Shown here: positions 49,471-58,243 of the stretch, one piece after another | How positions within the stretch are numbered: position 1 is the stretch's first letter | Layout of the letters: each line of letters starts with the position of its first letter | Assembly: GCA_965230535.1 (NCBI GenBank) | Contig: OZ246009.1 | Span: 1,426,001 to 1,490,000, forward strand | Source: JAUILH01 sp965230535 | GTDB taxonomy: Bacteria; Bacteroidota; Bacteroidia; Flavobacteriales_D; JAUILH01 | Direction: 5' to 3' | Length of the DNA stretch: 64,000 nt | Program-made: the position numbers and the translations under genes | The notes under the pieces: generated by a model | Database searches by the model: none | Told to the model about the DNA's origin: nothing | What the model saw: only the letters and a program-made list of their open reading frames with translations

Positions 49471-50802
49471 CCGCCCAAAAATATTCCCCAGCAAATCATC
49501 TGTACTGATAGCTCCTGTGATGCTCCCAAGATGCCTTAAAGACGAACGAATGTCCATCGCAATTAAATCTCCGGTGATGCCAATGCTCAAGCCGTTTTCT
49601 ACTTTTTGTAAGTCGGATAGGGCCAGTTTTAGTGCTTCAAGATGACGCACGTTGGAAATGATGGTGGTGTCTGAGGCAGCCGGGTTGATTTGGTTTTTAC
49701 TTGCCAGGACTTTTTTCAACTCGTCAACTGAATCGCCTGTTTGGGCAGAAATGAAGATATGATCTGGGTTGGATTTGAGATTTGTGCTTTCATCAACCTT
49801 ATTGCCTACTATAATAAGAGATTGGTCTTCTCTTAGTTTGAGGTCTTCAATGTCGGTTTGAATGTCGTTTTCATTGGAGCTAAGTACGTCATATAGATAA
49901 AGCACAACGGAGGCCTTTTCAGCTGCTTCCAAACTCCTTTGAATCCCGATTTTTTCAATGTCATCCTGGGCAGATCGAATACCGGCTGTGTCTATTAAAC
50001 GGTAAGTGATGCCTTCAATATTGAACTTCTCTTCAATGGTATCGCGAGTCGTTCCTGCAATGTTGGAAACAATGGCTCTATCTTCTTTTAAAAGTGCATT
50101 GAGTAGGGTGGATTTTCCGGCATTTGGTCTGCCGAGAATTGCTACAGGAATCCCGTTCTTAATCGCATTTCCAAGGCTAAATGAACTGATCAGGTCTTCC
50201 ACGTAGTTAATCACACCTCTTACCAGAGTCTTCAAATCATCTCTATCGGCAAACTCAACATCTTCCTCTGAAAAATCGAGTTCCAGCTCTATTAGAGACG
50301 CAAAATCAATCAACTTTTGTCTGAGTTCATCAATGGTTTTGGAAATACCACCTTTCATTTGTCGCACAGCCATGTGATGAGCCATTTTGTCCTCGCTCGC
50401 TATCAAATCTGCAATGGCTTCTGCCTGTGTCAGGTCCATTTTCCCGTTGAGGTAGGCACGCATGGTAAATTCTCCCGGTTGAGCTAAAGTGGCGCCATTG
50501 TCTATCAAAGCACTCATAATTTGCTGCTGAATGTAGGTAGAACCATGACAAGCAATCTCAATCACATCTTCTCCGGTAAAAGAAGCCGGACCAATGAATT
50601 TGCTCACAACGCATTCATCAATAATGGTTTCATTGTCACGAATCACACAGTAAGCTACCGATCTGGCGACCAGTTCTGTGATGTTCGTTTTAGTGAGTTT
50701 TTGCACAACAGAAAAAGCGTCAGGACCAGAGACTCTGATCAGGGCAACTCCTCCCATTCCCGGAGGACTCGATATTGCGCAAATGGTTGATTGATGAATC
50801 AT
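49453..50802 (-). CDS. mnmE: tRNA modification GTPase MnmE
   Basis: 449 residues from the ATG at 50802; a TTG three codons upstream is less likely. N-terminal tetrahydrofolate-binding domain (TICAISSPPGMGGVALIRVSG), central helical domain, and inserted G domain with GRPNAGKS (P-loop), GTTRDT, DTAG and NKVD. The C-terminal FCIGK holds the conserved Cys needed for catalysis. With MnmG it installs the carboxymethylaminomethyl group at U34 of certain tRNAs. The normal full length and intact C-terminus show the island insertion did not break the gene. It is divergent from sucD. Confidence 0.97.
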   Translation of the reverse strand: MIHQSTICAISSPPGMGGVALIRVSGPDAFSVVQKLTKTNITELVARSVAYCVIRDNETIIDECVVSKFIGPASFTGEDVIEIACHGSTYIQQQIMSALIDNGATLAQPGEFTMRAYLNGKMDLTQAEAIADLIASEDKMAHHMAVRQMKGGISKTIDELRQKLIDFASLIELELDFSEEDVEFADRDDLKTLVRGVINYVEDLISSFSLGNAIKNGIPVAILGRPNAGKSTLLNALLKEDRAIVSNIAGTTRDTIEEKFNIEGITYRLIDTAGIRSAQDDIEKIGIQRSLEAAEKASVVLYLYDVLSSNENDIQTDIEDLKLREDQSLIIVGNKVDESTNLKSNPDHIFISAQTGDSVDELKKVLASKNQINPAASDTTIISNVRHLEALKLALSDLQKVENGLSIGITGDLIAMDIRSSLRHLGSITGAISTDDLLGNIFGRFCIGK

Positions 50803-50808
50803 GAAGCG

Positions 50809-50816
50809 CAAAGTTA
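50809..50816 (-). promoter_or_regulatory. Candidate -7 box for mnmE
   Basis: TAACTTTG on the minus strand fits TAnnTTTG and ends only 6 bases before the ATG at 50802. If used, the transcript would have almost no leader. Confidence 0.4.
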
Positions 50817-50915
50817 CGAGAATTGAGATTAACCGAATCTTCTAATTTTCGATTTTATTAGGTCATTTTCCAAGCAAAGTTTTTATCTTAGCTTCCACAC
50901 TAAAAAAAAGATAAA

Positions 50916-51797
50916 ATGTCAGTTCTTGTAAATAAAGATTCTAAGATAATTGTTCAAGGTTTTACAGGTGGGGAAGGTACTTTCCATGCCGGTCAGATGA
51001 TAGAGTATGGAACCAATGTTGTTGGAGGGGTGACTCCTGGTAAAGGCGGACAAACACATTTAGATAAGCCGGTATTTAATACAGTTTCTGAAGCTGTTGA
51101 GAAAACGGGAGCTGATGTGTCTATCGTATTTGTACCACCAGCATTTGCTGCAGATGCTTTGCTTGAAGCTGCTGAGGCCGGAATTAAAGTAATCGTTGCC
51201 ATTACAGAAGGTATTCCTGTGAACGATATGGTGAAAGTAAAAGCCTATATCGATCAATTGGAAGATTGTACTTTAATTGGACCTAACTGTCCTGGAATCA
51301 TCACAGCAGGTGAAGCTAAAGTAGGTATCATGCCAGGGTTTATCTTCAAGCCAGGTAGAATTGGTATCGTATCTAAGTCTGGTACTTTGACTTATGAAGC
51401 AGTTGATCAAATCTCGAAAGCAGGTTTAGGTCAGTCTACTGCAATTGGTATCGGTGGAGATCCAATCATTGGAACAACTACTAAAGAAGCTGTTAAGTTA
51501 TTCATGGAAGATCCTGAAACAGATGGTATCATCATGATTGGTGAAATTGGAGGTAACCTTGAAGCTGAAGCTGCACAGTGGATCAAAGAAAACGGAACTA
51601 AGCCGGTTGTTGGATTCATCGCTGGTGAAACTGCTCCAAAAGGAAGAACTATGGGACATGCCGGAGCCATTGTAGGTGGTGAAAGTGATACCGCTCAGGC
51701 TAAGAAAAGAATCTTGAGAGAATGTGGTGTTCACGTGGTTGATTCTCCAGCTGAAATTGGATCAAAAATGGCAGAAGTTTTAGGCGTAACCGCTTAA
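50916..51797 (+). CDS. sucD: Succinyl-CoA synthetase subunit alpha
   Basis: 293 residues, the usual length. The CoA-binding Rossmann part opens with KIIVQGFTGGEGTFHAGQMIEYGTNVVGGVTPGKGG. The ligase part has IGPNCPGI, SKSGTLTYEAVDQ, GIGGDPIIGT and the phosphohistidine loop KGRTMGHAGAIVGG. It makes succinate and ATP or GTP from succinyl-CoA in the TCA cycle together with SucC, which is not in the window. A strong intrinsic terminator follows 24 bases after the stop. Confidence 0.97.
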   Translation: MSVLVNKDSKIIVQGFTGGEGTFHAGQMIEYGTNVVGGVTPGKGGQTHLDKPVFNTVSEAVEKTGADVSIVFVPPAFAADALLEAAEAGIKVIVAITEGIPVNDMVKVKAYIDQLEDCTLIGPNCPGIITAGEAKVGIMPGFIFKPGRIGIVSKSGTLTYEAVDQISKAGLGQSTAIGIGGDPIIGTTTKEAVKLFMEDPETDGIIMIGEIGGNLEAEAAQWIKENGTKPVVGFIAGETAPKGRTMGHAGAIVGGESDTAQAKKRILRECGVHVVDSPAEIGSKMAEVLGVTA

Positions 51798-51821
51798 TAA
51801 CCTTCGTTATATATAAAATTG

Positions 51822-51855
51822 AAAAGGGAGCAGTAACATACTGTTCCCTTTTTTG
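51822..51855 (+). terminator. Intrinsic terminator after sucD
   Basis: AAAAGGGAGCAGTA pairs with TACTGTTCCCTTTT (14 pairs, one G-T) around a 3-base loop and runs into a T-tract. Confidence 0.88.
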
Positions 51856-51907
51856 TTATACAATAAAACGGAATAGATCTCGTTAGAGGGATACCAAAAC
51901 ACGCTTC

Positions 51908-52480
51908 ATGAAAACACTATCTGCAATCGCTTGTTGCTTAACGTTATCTACATTCTCATTTGCTCAGGAAACGGGCAAACCAATGGCAGCTCCAAGTCAT
52001 TCTAAAAACATCATTTCTTACGATTTTTTAAGTCCGCTTTACGGAAAAGCAACGCTGTCTTACGAGCGTATTCTTGCTAAGGGATATTTGGGACTTAGAT
52101 TACCAATGTCATACGGTTTTGGTGGAGGGGAGCTTGGTCTAAATACAAAATGGGAGACCGGCCTGGAGGTTAAAATTTATCCAACAGGACAAGGAAAAGT
52201 AAAGTACTTCTTTGGAGTTGAAGGCAAAGTTGGAAGGATGAACTATTGGCGCAACAATTGCCCAACCTGTTACTACATCCTGGAGGATCAATTGATCTAT
52301 CAACCCCCGCGTGATTATATAGGTATTTATGCTAAAAACGGAATTGTCTATAATCCTTACAAACACATAGGCTTTAATGCCGCACTTGGATTAGGGCTTT
52401 ATCAGGAATTTAGCCCATACAGTTTTAGGAACCTTACAGAACATGGTTTCTTCGAGTTCGGAATTAATTACAGATTTTAA
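51908..52480 (+). CDS. Outer-membrane-type beta-barrel protein (first of a pair)
   Basis: 190 residues with a signal peptide (KTLSAIACCLTLSTFSFAQ). The mature part has alternating strands with aromatic ends: SYDFLSPLYGKATLSYERIL, GYLGLRLPMSYGFGGG, TGLEVKIYPTGQGKVKYFFGVEG and a C-terminal FEFGINYRF ending in Phe, typical of outer-membrane barrels. It shares the YERIL…G…GL…EvKIYP pattern with the next gene, so the two are paralogues. Function unknown. Confidence 0.72.
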   Translation: MKTLSAIACCLTLSTFSFAQETGKPMAAPSHSKNIISYDFLSPLYGKATLSYERILAKGYLGLRLPMSYGFGGGELGLNTKWETGLEVKIYPTGQGKVKYFFGVEGKVGRMNYWRNNCPTCYYILEDQLIYQPPRDYIGIYAKNGIVYNPYKHIGFNAALGLGLYQEFSPYSFRNLTEHGFFEFGINYRF

Positions 52481-52500
52481 TCACTACCAAAACCAGCAAA

Positions 52501-53268
52501 ATGAAATTAATCGCCATCATTAGCTTTTTGTTCTTTGCAACAAGTTTGAATGCCCAGGATACACTTCACTTTAGAAGTGGGAATGTTTTACCTGCCAAGA
52601 TTTTAAAAGTTGGCCAGAAAACCATCGTTTATAAGAAGCACTCTAATATTAATGGCCCCGACTATGAAGTGTCCCGAAACAAAGTGATTAAGGTAGTATA
52701 CGAAAACGGGGAGACAGACTTCTTCACAGGTGTACCTTCTCTGGGCGCTAAACACCCAAGAAATAAACCGGATAAACTTGAAGATTACGGAAAGAACATT
52801 GTCAATACCAACTACATGGATTGGTTGTTCAAAAAAGTAAGTTTGAGTTACGAAAGAATTCTCGGAGAGAAAGGAATGCTCGGATTAAAGGGAACATTCT
52901 CCCTTGGTTTTGGAACCGATAGATACACACCTGGAAATACTGTGTGGGGAACGGAACTCGAGTTCCATATTTACCCGGGAGGACAAAAGAGATTTACATA
53001 CTATCTAAGCCCAATGATCACTTTTGGTGAAGGAAGATTTCGTGAAAATGGTGGGTATTACAATGACCAGGGAGGTTATTGGGTGTCCCAATATAATAAT
53101 GTCAATAGAAACTATTACGGTTTCTACTTAGGACACGGTTTCAGATTCTCTCCAACCAAACATTTTGATACCAGCTTAATGTTTGCGCTTGGAATGAGAC
53201 GAGATTACGACTTCAGTCCAACAAGAGTCAATGCATTGATTCAGGCGAACGTAGGATATCGCTTCTAA
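52501..53268 (+). CDS. Outer-membrane-type beta-barrel protein (second of a pair)
   Basis: 255 residues with a signal peptide (KLIAIISFLFFATSLNAQ). An N-terminal domain of about 65 residues (DTLHFRSGNVLPAKILKVGQKTIVYKKHSNINGPDYEVSRNKVIKVVYENG) is a small beta fold frequent at the start of such Bacteroidota proteins. The barrel part has VSLSYERILGEKGMLGLKGTFSLGFG and TELEFHIYPGGQKRFTYYLSPM, matching the upstream paralogue, and ends IQANVGYRF. It follows the first copy after 20 bases. Function unknown. Confidence 0.72.
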   Translation: MKLIAIISFLFFATSLNAQDTLHFRSGNVLPAKILKVGQKTIVYKKHSNINGPDYEVSRNKVIKVVYENGETDFFTGVPSLGAKHPRNKPDKLEDYGKNIVNTNYMDWLFKKVSLSYERILGEKGMLGLKGTFSLGFGTDRYTPGNTVWGTELEFHIYPGGQKRFTYYLSPMITFGEGRFRENGGYYNDQGGYWVSQYNNVNRNYYGFYLGHGFRFSPTKHFDTSLMFALGMRRDYDFSPTRVNALIQANVGYRF

Positions 53269-53316
53269 ATTCTGATAATTAATACATAAATAGCGTCTTA
53301 GCCCAAATAGAAGTGG

Positions 53317-53324
53317 TACTTTTG
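53317..53324 (+). promoter_or_regulatory. Candidate -7 box for the slyD-like gene
   Basis: TACTTTTG matches TAnnTTTG, 17 bases before the ATG at 53342. A TTA about 18 bases further upstream may serve as a weak -33 element. Confidence 0.5.
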
Positions 53325-53341
53325 CGGCTCAAAGATTATTT

Positions 53342-53824
53342 ATGAAGATTTCACAACACACAGTCGTTTCACTAGACTATACATTAAAAAACAGTGAAGG
53401 AGAATTATTGGATACTTCTGATGGAAGAGAACCATTGGTTTATTTACAAGGCGTTGGAGCTTTGATTCCAGGCTTGGAAAAAGAATTGGAAGGCAAAGAA
53501 AAAGGCGAGAACGTAAAAGCTGTTATTGCTCCTGAAGATGCTTACGGATCCAGAAGAGATGATTTGTTAAAAGTCGTTCCTAAATCAGGTTTCCGCGGTG
53601 AAGAGCAAATGCAGGAAGGTATGCAGGTTCAGTTAGATACAGAGCATGGACCAGCTTTGGCCATTATCTCTAAAATTGATGGAGAAGATGTGACGCTTGA
53701 CCTGAATCACCCTTTGGCAGATATGACACTTCACTTTGATGTGACTATTGTTGATGTGAGAGAAGCTTCAGCTGAAGAAATCGAACATGGACATGTGCAC
53801 GGACCAGGTGGTCATCAGCACTAA
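53342..53824 (+). CDS. SlyD-type FKBP peptidyl-prolyl isomerase
   Basis: 160 residues. FKBP pattern with the SlyD insert-in-flap arrangement: VVSLDYTLKNSEGELLDTSDGREPLVYLQGVGALIPGLEKELEGKEKGE, then IAPEDAYGSRRDDLLKVVPKS, GMQVQLDTEHGPALAIISKIDGEDVTLDLNHPLADMTLHFDVTIVDVREA. It ends in a His-rich tail (EHGHVHGPGGHQH), suggesting metal binding as in SlyD. It assists protein folding in the cytoplasm by turning proline peptide bonds. No signal peptide. Single-gene unit with its own promoter and terminator. Confidence 0.92.
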   Translation: MKISQHTVVSLDYTLKNSEGELLDTSDGREPLVYLQGVGALIPGLEKELEGKEKGENVKAVIAPEDAYGSRRDDLLKVVPKSGFRGEEQMQEGMQVQLDTEHGPALAIISKIDGEDVTLDLNHPLADMTLHFDVTIVDVREASAEEIEHGHVHGPGGHQH

Positions 53825-53840
53825 AAGAGAATAATAAAGT

Positions 53841-53866
53841 AAGGGCGCTCATTGAGCGCCCTTTTT
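53841..53866 (+). terminator. Intrinsic terminator after the slyD-like gene
   Basis: AAGGGCGCTC pairs perfectly with GAGCGCCCTT around ATT, followed by T residues. It lies between convergent genes. Confidence 0.9.
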
Positions 53867-53901
53867 GCTGAATTCAGAATTCACGTTAAACCAAAAACCG
53901 T

Positions 53902-55047
53902 CTAGTTTCTTTTTGTTGCATTGAACCCCAAAGAAAGTCCGAACCTCACCCCGTGTCTGTTAGGAATTACAAAAGCGTTGATCGGCATATTTAAATTTCC
54001 TGAACGAATGGTATAACCAGCCGCGAATAGAAAACCAGGTACCAAGGTATAATGACCTCTGCTGTCTATTCGTTTCACTATGGGAAAAGGATTGGGATTC
54101 GCAATGGGATCTTCTTCCGTTTCATTCCAGTAGCTCTGCAAACGCCACTCTCCATCAGCATCATAGTAACCGTACTCTTTTTGTCCCAGACTGGCTGTAG
54201 GACCAAAGGCAAACTCAAAACCTTGCTTGTTAAAGCGCAGGCCATTCAATAAAGTAAAACTTGGAATAAACAGGCCTTGATCCAAACCTGTAATCATTGG
54301 TAAAAACTCGAACAAAGCCTGGAAATTCCCTGAGCTTAGGTAAGTTGTCTCAAACTGATATCCAAATTGAAACATCACAGGAAGTGCGTCATACCCACCT
54401 TCAGAAGTTGGTCTTTGAAAAATACTGGCAGCTTCACCTGTCAACATAGTCACGCCCATTCTTGGACCATCTGACCTTAGGCGCGGGATATCCTTGGATG
54501 GATCGTGAACCACCGGAACCGTAACTTTCTTTCTGATGGCTTCTTCAACAGCTGCATTGTTTTCTATATCTAACAAATCCTTTAAGGCAATCTCTATCAT
54601 AGTCTGAATGTAATTGCTGTTTTTGGTATACTCTTTTGTCACCGTTTTTATAATCCTTTCCTGACCAACATCAATGAGTCGGAGAGTAATATTCATGCCA
54701 TTGGCATAAACCTCAATATTACCAGTCAACATGGTTTCAACCTTGAGTGACTTGCCGGCATCAACCAAACATATTTTGCCAAAACAATTGTCTACGTTGA
54801 TGTTGTTTTGTTCAACCAAATACTTCACATCATATTTGTCCATAATTTCATAGATGCCCAGCTTTTCTGCTTCCAATCTCAGGATATCACCGGCTTTTTG
54901 AGCAGATAAATTACTGATCTCTGAATCCATACTCAAAATAGCCATGGTTTTTCTGGCTTTGGCAGAGGTTTCTGTCTCTTGAGACAGGACCGGAAAACCA
55001 CATAAGAAGGATAAACTAAAGTGGGCGATTAAAACTTTCATTTTCAT
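53902..55047 (-). CDS. Exported protein with penicillin-binding-activator-like N-domain and C-terminal barrel-like part
   Basis: 381 residues from the ATG at 55047, chosen because it directly precedes the signal peptide (KVLIAHFSLSFLCGFPVLSQ). Residues about 30-160 (KTMAILSMDSEISNLSAQKAGDILRLEAEKLGIYEIMDKYDVKYLVEQNNI … DAGKSLKVETMLTGNIEVYANGMNITLRLIDVGQERI) resemble the CsgG/LpoB-like fold that recurs in envelope proteins. The rest has strand patterns of an outer-membrane barrel (FQFGYQFETTYLSSGNFQALFEFLP, GFEFAFGPTASLG, VRFGLSLGFNATKR). Function unknown. Confidence 0.65.
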   Translation of the reverse strand: MKMKVLIAHFSLSFLCGFPVLSQETETSAKARKTMAILSMDSEISNLSAQKAGDILRLEAEKLGIYEIMDKYDVKYLVEQNNINVDNCFGKICLVDAGKSLKVETMLTGNIEVYANGMNITLRLIDVGQERIIKTVTKEYTKNSNYIQTMIEIALKDLLDIENNAAVEEAIRKKVTVPVVHDPSKDIPRLRSDGPRMGVTMLTGEAASIFQRPTSEGGYDALPVMFQFGYQFETTYLSSGNFQALFEFLPMITGLDQGLFIPSFTLLNGLRFNKQGFEFAFGPTASLGQKEYGYYDADGEWRLQSYWNETEEDPIANPNPFPIVKRIDSRGHYTLVPGFLFAAGYTIRSGNLNMPINAFVIPNRHGVRFGLSLGFNATKRN

Positions 55048-55071
55048 AACACTCGTTTTATAAGTTTTGCC

Positions 55072-55079
55072 CAAACTTA
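55072..55079 (-). promoter_or_regulatory. Candidate -7 box for the gene at 53902-55047
   Basis: TAAGTTTG on the minus strand fits TAnnTTTG, 24 bases before the ATG at 55047. A TTTG lies 13 bases further upstream, closer than usual for a -33 element. Confidence 0.45.
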
Positions 55080-55195
55080 GACTCGAAAGCAACAAATTGG
55101 ATATTTAAAATTCTAATTTTCTTATGTTTTGTAGGTGTATTTGTTATATTTATACTATTGATTAATAGTGTTTTGAATAATTCAATTCTTATTTT

Positions 55196-56659
55196 ATGTT
55201 TATTGAATCTGTCTTAAATAGTTTTTCGAGTAGTGAGCAGCAGGAGTTTGTGAAATTCCTTGGAAGAAAAGGGAAGAAGAGTGTCCGGAGAGACGTTGAA
55301 ATATGTACGGAAATTTTATCGGGAGAGAAGCGTAAAAGTGAGAATAAAGACCATGCGGTTCGAAATAGATTAAAGAAGGATCTCATCAAATTCATTGCAC
55401 TTAAACAAATTGATGATGACCTGAGTGAGCAAAGTGAAATGCTCAATACCATTAATATGTGTCGTTATCTATTGGAAAACAGATTGACCAAAGAAGCGTG
55501 GAGTCATTTGAATAAACTCGAGAAGAAAGCACGTGAGTCTAAAAATTATGTGGTGCTGGATGCGACTTATTCTTTGATGTTGTCATACGCCAACTCTCAA
55601 TATGCGCAAGATGTATCGGAGGTGATTCAAAAAAAATCATTGGTTAAACAATACCTGCTGGAAGAAGAAACTTTGTTGGAAAACCTGGCTGTTGCCAAAG
55701 AAAATCTACACAAGTATAAGACAAAGGGTGAGGATGTTGATTTAGCCAGTTTCGCAGATCGTTTAAGGGCACTGATCAATTCACGGGCAGATCAGCTATG
55801 TCAGCACCCCAAACAGCTATGTAATTACATTGAAACTCTAAGGAGTATTTTAATGATCAACAAGGAGGCCAGAACTTTGGAGGGTCCGTTTATGCAACTA
55901 TATGAAAAAGCCAAAGCAAGCAATTCCTTCTCAAAAAATGAACACGGTTACAAGTTGAAGTTGCTCTACATGCTTTGTCATACCCTATACAGAAATAAAA
56001 ATTATGAAGCATGTTTACAATATCTTGAGGAGTTTGAACAGGATATTCTAAAGTTTAGTCAAACGCACTTTCAGTTTTATTTCTCCAAGGTGGTTGGTTT
56101 GAGATCGGCCATTTATTTCATTCAGGGGGATCTTAAAAAGGGGATCACCGTTTTGGAGGAGTTCTTCAAACAATCAGATAAAATCAGTTTAAAGGACAAC
56201 CTGAATCTTCATTTGAATCTGGCAGTGTATTACGCATACAATAAAGAGTTCCGGAAGGCCAATCGTTTATTCATCAATTTTCACCACACGGATCATTGGT
56301 GTGAGAAGAAAATGGGAAAAGAATGGGTGGTGAGAAAAAACCTCATAGAAATGCTCATTCAATACGAACTGGGACATGATGATGTAGCGCTTAGTCGTAT
56401 CAACGGCATCATCAAACAAAGTAAGTCATTCAATCAACTGGAAACAGACCGACAAGTCATGGCCTATCTAAAAATGTTTAAAAGGTACATTCAGGATCAA
56501 ACGTCTGTTCAACTAGACGACCTTAAAATCTCATTTGAAAACAAAGGAGAATCTGAAAATGCGGATGATGAAATCAAGAAACTGGCTTTCTATTGCTGGT
56601 TCAAGGCCAAGGTGACTGGCTACGATTTCTACGAAACTTTGCTTCTACACCTGGTTTAG
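55196..56659 (+). CDS. Helical-repeat protein, function unknown
   Basis: 487 residues without signal peptide or membrane segment. The N-terminus (SVLNSFSSSEQQEFVKFLGRKGKKSVRRDVEICTEIL) is basic and helical; the remainder consists of TPR-like helix pairs (CRYLLENRLTKEAWSHLNKLEKKARE, LKLLYMLCHTLYRNKNYEACLQYLEEFEQDIL, NLAVYYAYNKEFRKANRLFINFHH). A cytoplasmic scaffolding role is likely from fold alone. Its stop overlaps that of the opposing barrel gene by 4 bases. No enzymatic motif seen. Confidence 0.7.
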   Translation: MFIESVLNSFSSSEQQEFVKFLGRKGKKSVRRDVEICTEILSGEKRKSENKDHAVRNRLKKDLIKFIALKQIDDDLSEQSEMLNTINMCRYLLENRLTKEAWSHLNKLEKKARESKNYVVLDATYSLMLSYANSQYAQDVSEVIQKKSLVKQYLLEEETLLENLAVAKENLHKYKTKGEDVDLASFADRLRALINSRADQLCQHPKQLCNYIETLRSILMINKEARTLEGPFMQLYEKAKASNSFSKNEHGYKLKLLYMLCHTLYRNKNYEACLQYLEEFEQDILKFSQTHFQFYFSKVVGLRSAIYFIQGDLKKGITVLEEFFKQSDKISLKDNLNLHLNLAVYYAYNKEFRKANRLFINFHHTDHWCEKKMGKEWVVRKNLIEMLIQYELGHDDVALSRINGIIKQSKSFNQLETDRQVMAYLKMFKRYIQDQTSVQLDDLKISFENKGESENADDEIKKLAFYCWFKAKVTGYDFYETLLLHLV

Positions 56660-57378
56660 AAAACAATCAACTTGGTTCTCTGCCCGCAATTGGCTTTGGC
56701 GATATAACCAAAATCAAAGTTAAACTCACACATCAACATCACGCTTAGTGGACTTGTTTGTGCGTAAGAAGAATACAGTTTATTAGAAGGATAATGAGTT
56801 GTTTGACCTTTATCGGAGATGATGTCTCCAAAGTCATAAGAAATTCGTGCACCAAACGTGATCCCGAAATTATCCGTTCCAAAGAAGTAATTCCCGAAAC
56901 CAAGTGCCATTCCGAAAGTAGAGGTCTCCATTAAATCTACCACGTCTGTAGTCTGCCCCGATTGACCGTCAAAGTCAGAGCCATTGCTAATGAGGCTGTA
57001 CTTTGGTCCAATTTCAAAATAACGTCCTTCATTATTCAAACGGTACATCAAAAGGAAGTCCAGCGTATTGTAGGTAACAGATTTGTCATACTCAGGGCTG
57101 CCAACAACAGTATCTGTTACAGAATATCTGAAGTTTTGCTTAAAACCAGAGTACATCACGTCAAAGGTAATCTCGTGCATATCGCTTAAGTTATACCCGA
57201 TTTTTCCACCAACCGTATAACCTCCGGTCAGTCTGTGATTAAAAGTATTGTCATCAAGGATATTGCTATTGATCAGAAAATTAGCACCCCAACCACCCTT
57301 AATTCCAAAGTCTACCCATCTTTGGGAAATACCTTGTGTGGAAATCATGATTAGAATTGCTGCAAATACTTTTCTCAT
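56656..57378 (-). CDS. Outer-membrane beta-barrel protein (porin-like)
   Basis: 240 residues with a signal peptide (RKVFAAILIMISTQGISQ). The mature sequence is the alternating-strand pattern of Bacteroidota OmpW/PorT-like barrels: WVDFGIKGGWGANFLI, GGYTVGGKIGYNLSDMHEITFDVMYSGFKQNF, LDFLLMYRLNNEGRYFEIGPKYSL, FGMALGFGNYFFG, FGITFGARISYDFGDI, SVMLMCEFNFDFGYIAKAN. It has no plug or TonB box, so it is a small passive or structural barrel. Function unknown. Confidence 0.78.
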   Translation of the reverse strand: MRKVFAAILIMISTQGISQRWVDFGIKGGWGANFLINSNILDDNTFNHRLTGGYTVGGKIGYNLSDMHEITFDVMYSGFKQNFRYSVTDTVVGSPEYDKSVTYNTLDFLLMYRLNNEGRYFEIGPKYSLISNGSDFDGQSGQTTDVVDLMETSTFGMALGFGNYFFGTDNFGITFGARISYDFGDIISDKGQTTHYPSNKLYSSYAQTSPLSVMLMCEFNFDFGYIAKANCGQRTKLIVF

Positions 57379-57489
57379 TATCTTTGGTTTTTTGAGAGTT
57401 CAAACATAAGTATTTTATACACGCAGAATCGCGACTATTGTTTTGAAAAATAAAATTTTTGTGGTGAACGTCATTTAAATAAAGTTGAA

Positions 57490-58236
57490 ATGAAATTATT
57501 AGAGGGTAAAGTTGCCTTGATTACCGGGGCATCAAGAGGTATAGGTAGAGGAATCGCCAATGTTTATGCAAGCCATGGAGCTAAAGTGGCATTCACATTT
57601 TTGTCATCAGAAGAGAAAGCCAGACAGCTGGAAGAAGAACTTAAAGCACATGGTTCTGAGGCCAAAGGTTATAAAAGTAATGCAGCAGAGTATGACTCAG
57701 CAGATCAGTTGGTGAAAGACGTGATGGAGGACTTTGGTCAGATCGATATCGTGATCAATAACGCCGGAATTACACGTGACGGTTTGTTAATGAGAATGAC
57801 TGAAGAAAACTGGGATGAAGTAATCAATACCAACTTAAAATCTGTTTTCAACCTGACTAAAGCAGTTCAAAGAACTATGTTGAAGCAAAGACACGGTTCT
57901 ATTATTAACGTAAGCTCTGTGGTTGGTGTGAAAGGAAATGCTGGTCAGGCTAACTATGCTGCTTCAAAAGCAGGAATCATTGGCTTCACAAAATCGATTG
58001 CTCAGGAACTGGGATCAAGAAACATCAGATGTAATGCAATCGCACCTGGTTTCATTGAAACTGAAATGACAGCTGCTCTAGACGAAAAAGTGGTAGATGA
58101 ATGGAGAAACAACATTCCTTTAAAAAGAGGAGGAACTCCTGAAGATGTTGCCAATGCAGCCGTTTACTTAGGGTCTGATTTATCTGCTTACGTTACAGGA
58201 CAAACCATTCACGTGTGTGGTGGAATGCTAACCTGA
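57490..58236 (+). CDS. fabG: 3-oxoacyl-[ACP] reductase FabG
   Basis: 248 residues, the usual length. Short-chain dehydrogenase with the NADPH site TGASRGIGRG, the NNAGITRDGLLMRM segment typical of FabG, catalytic Ser in IINVSSVVGVKGN, and YAASKAG with Tyr and Lys. The C-terminus (RGGTPEDVANAAVYLGSDLSAYVTGQTIHVCGGML) is also FabG-typical. It reduces 3-oxoacyl-ACP in fatty-acid elongation in the cytoplasm. The next gene starts 7 bases after the stop, though the two need not be functionally linked. Confidence 0.95.
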   Translation: MKLLEGKVALITGASRGIGRGIANVYASHGAKVAFTFLSSEEKARQLEEELKAHGSEAKGYKSNAAEYDSADQLVKDVMEDFGQIDIVINNAGITRDGLLMRMTEENWDEVINTNLKSVFNLTKAVQRTMLKQRHGSIINVSSVVGVKGNAGQANYAASKAGIIGFTKSIAQELGSRNIRCNAIAPGFIETEMTAALDEKVVDEWRNNIPLKRGGTPEDVANAAVYLGSDLSAYVTGQTIHVCGGMLT

Positions 58237-58243
58237 TTAATTT

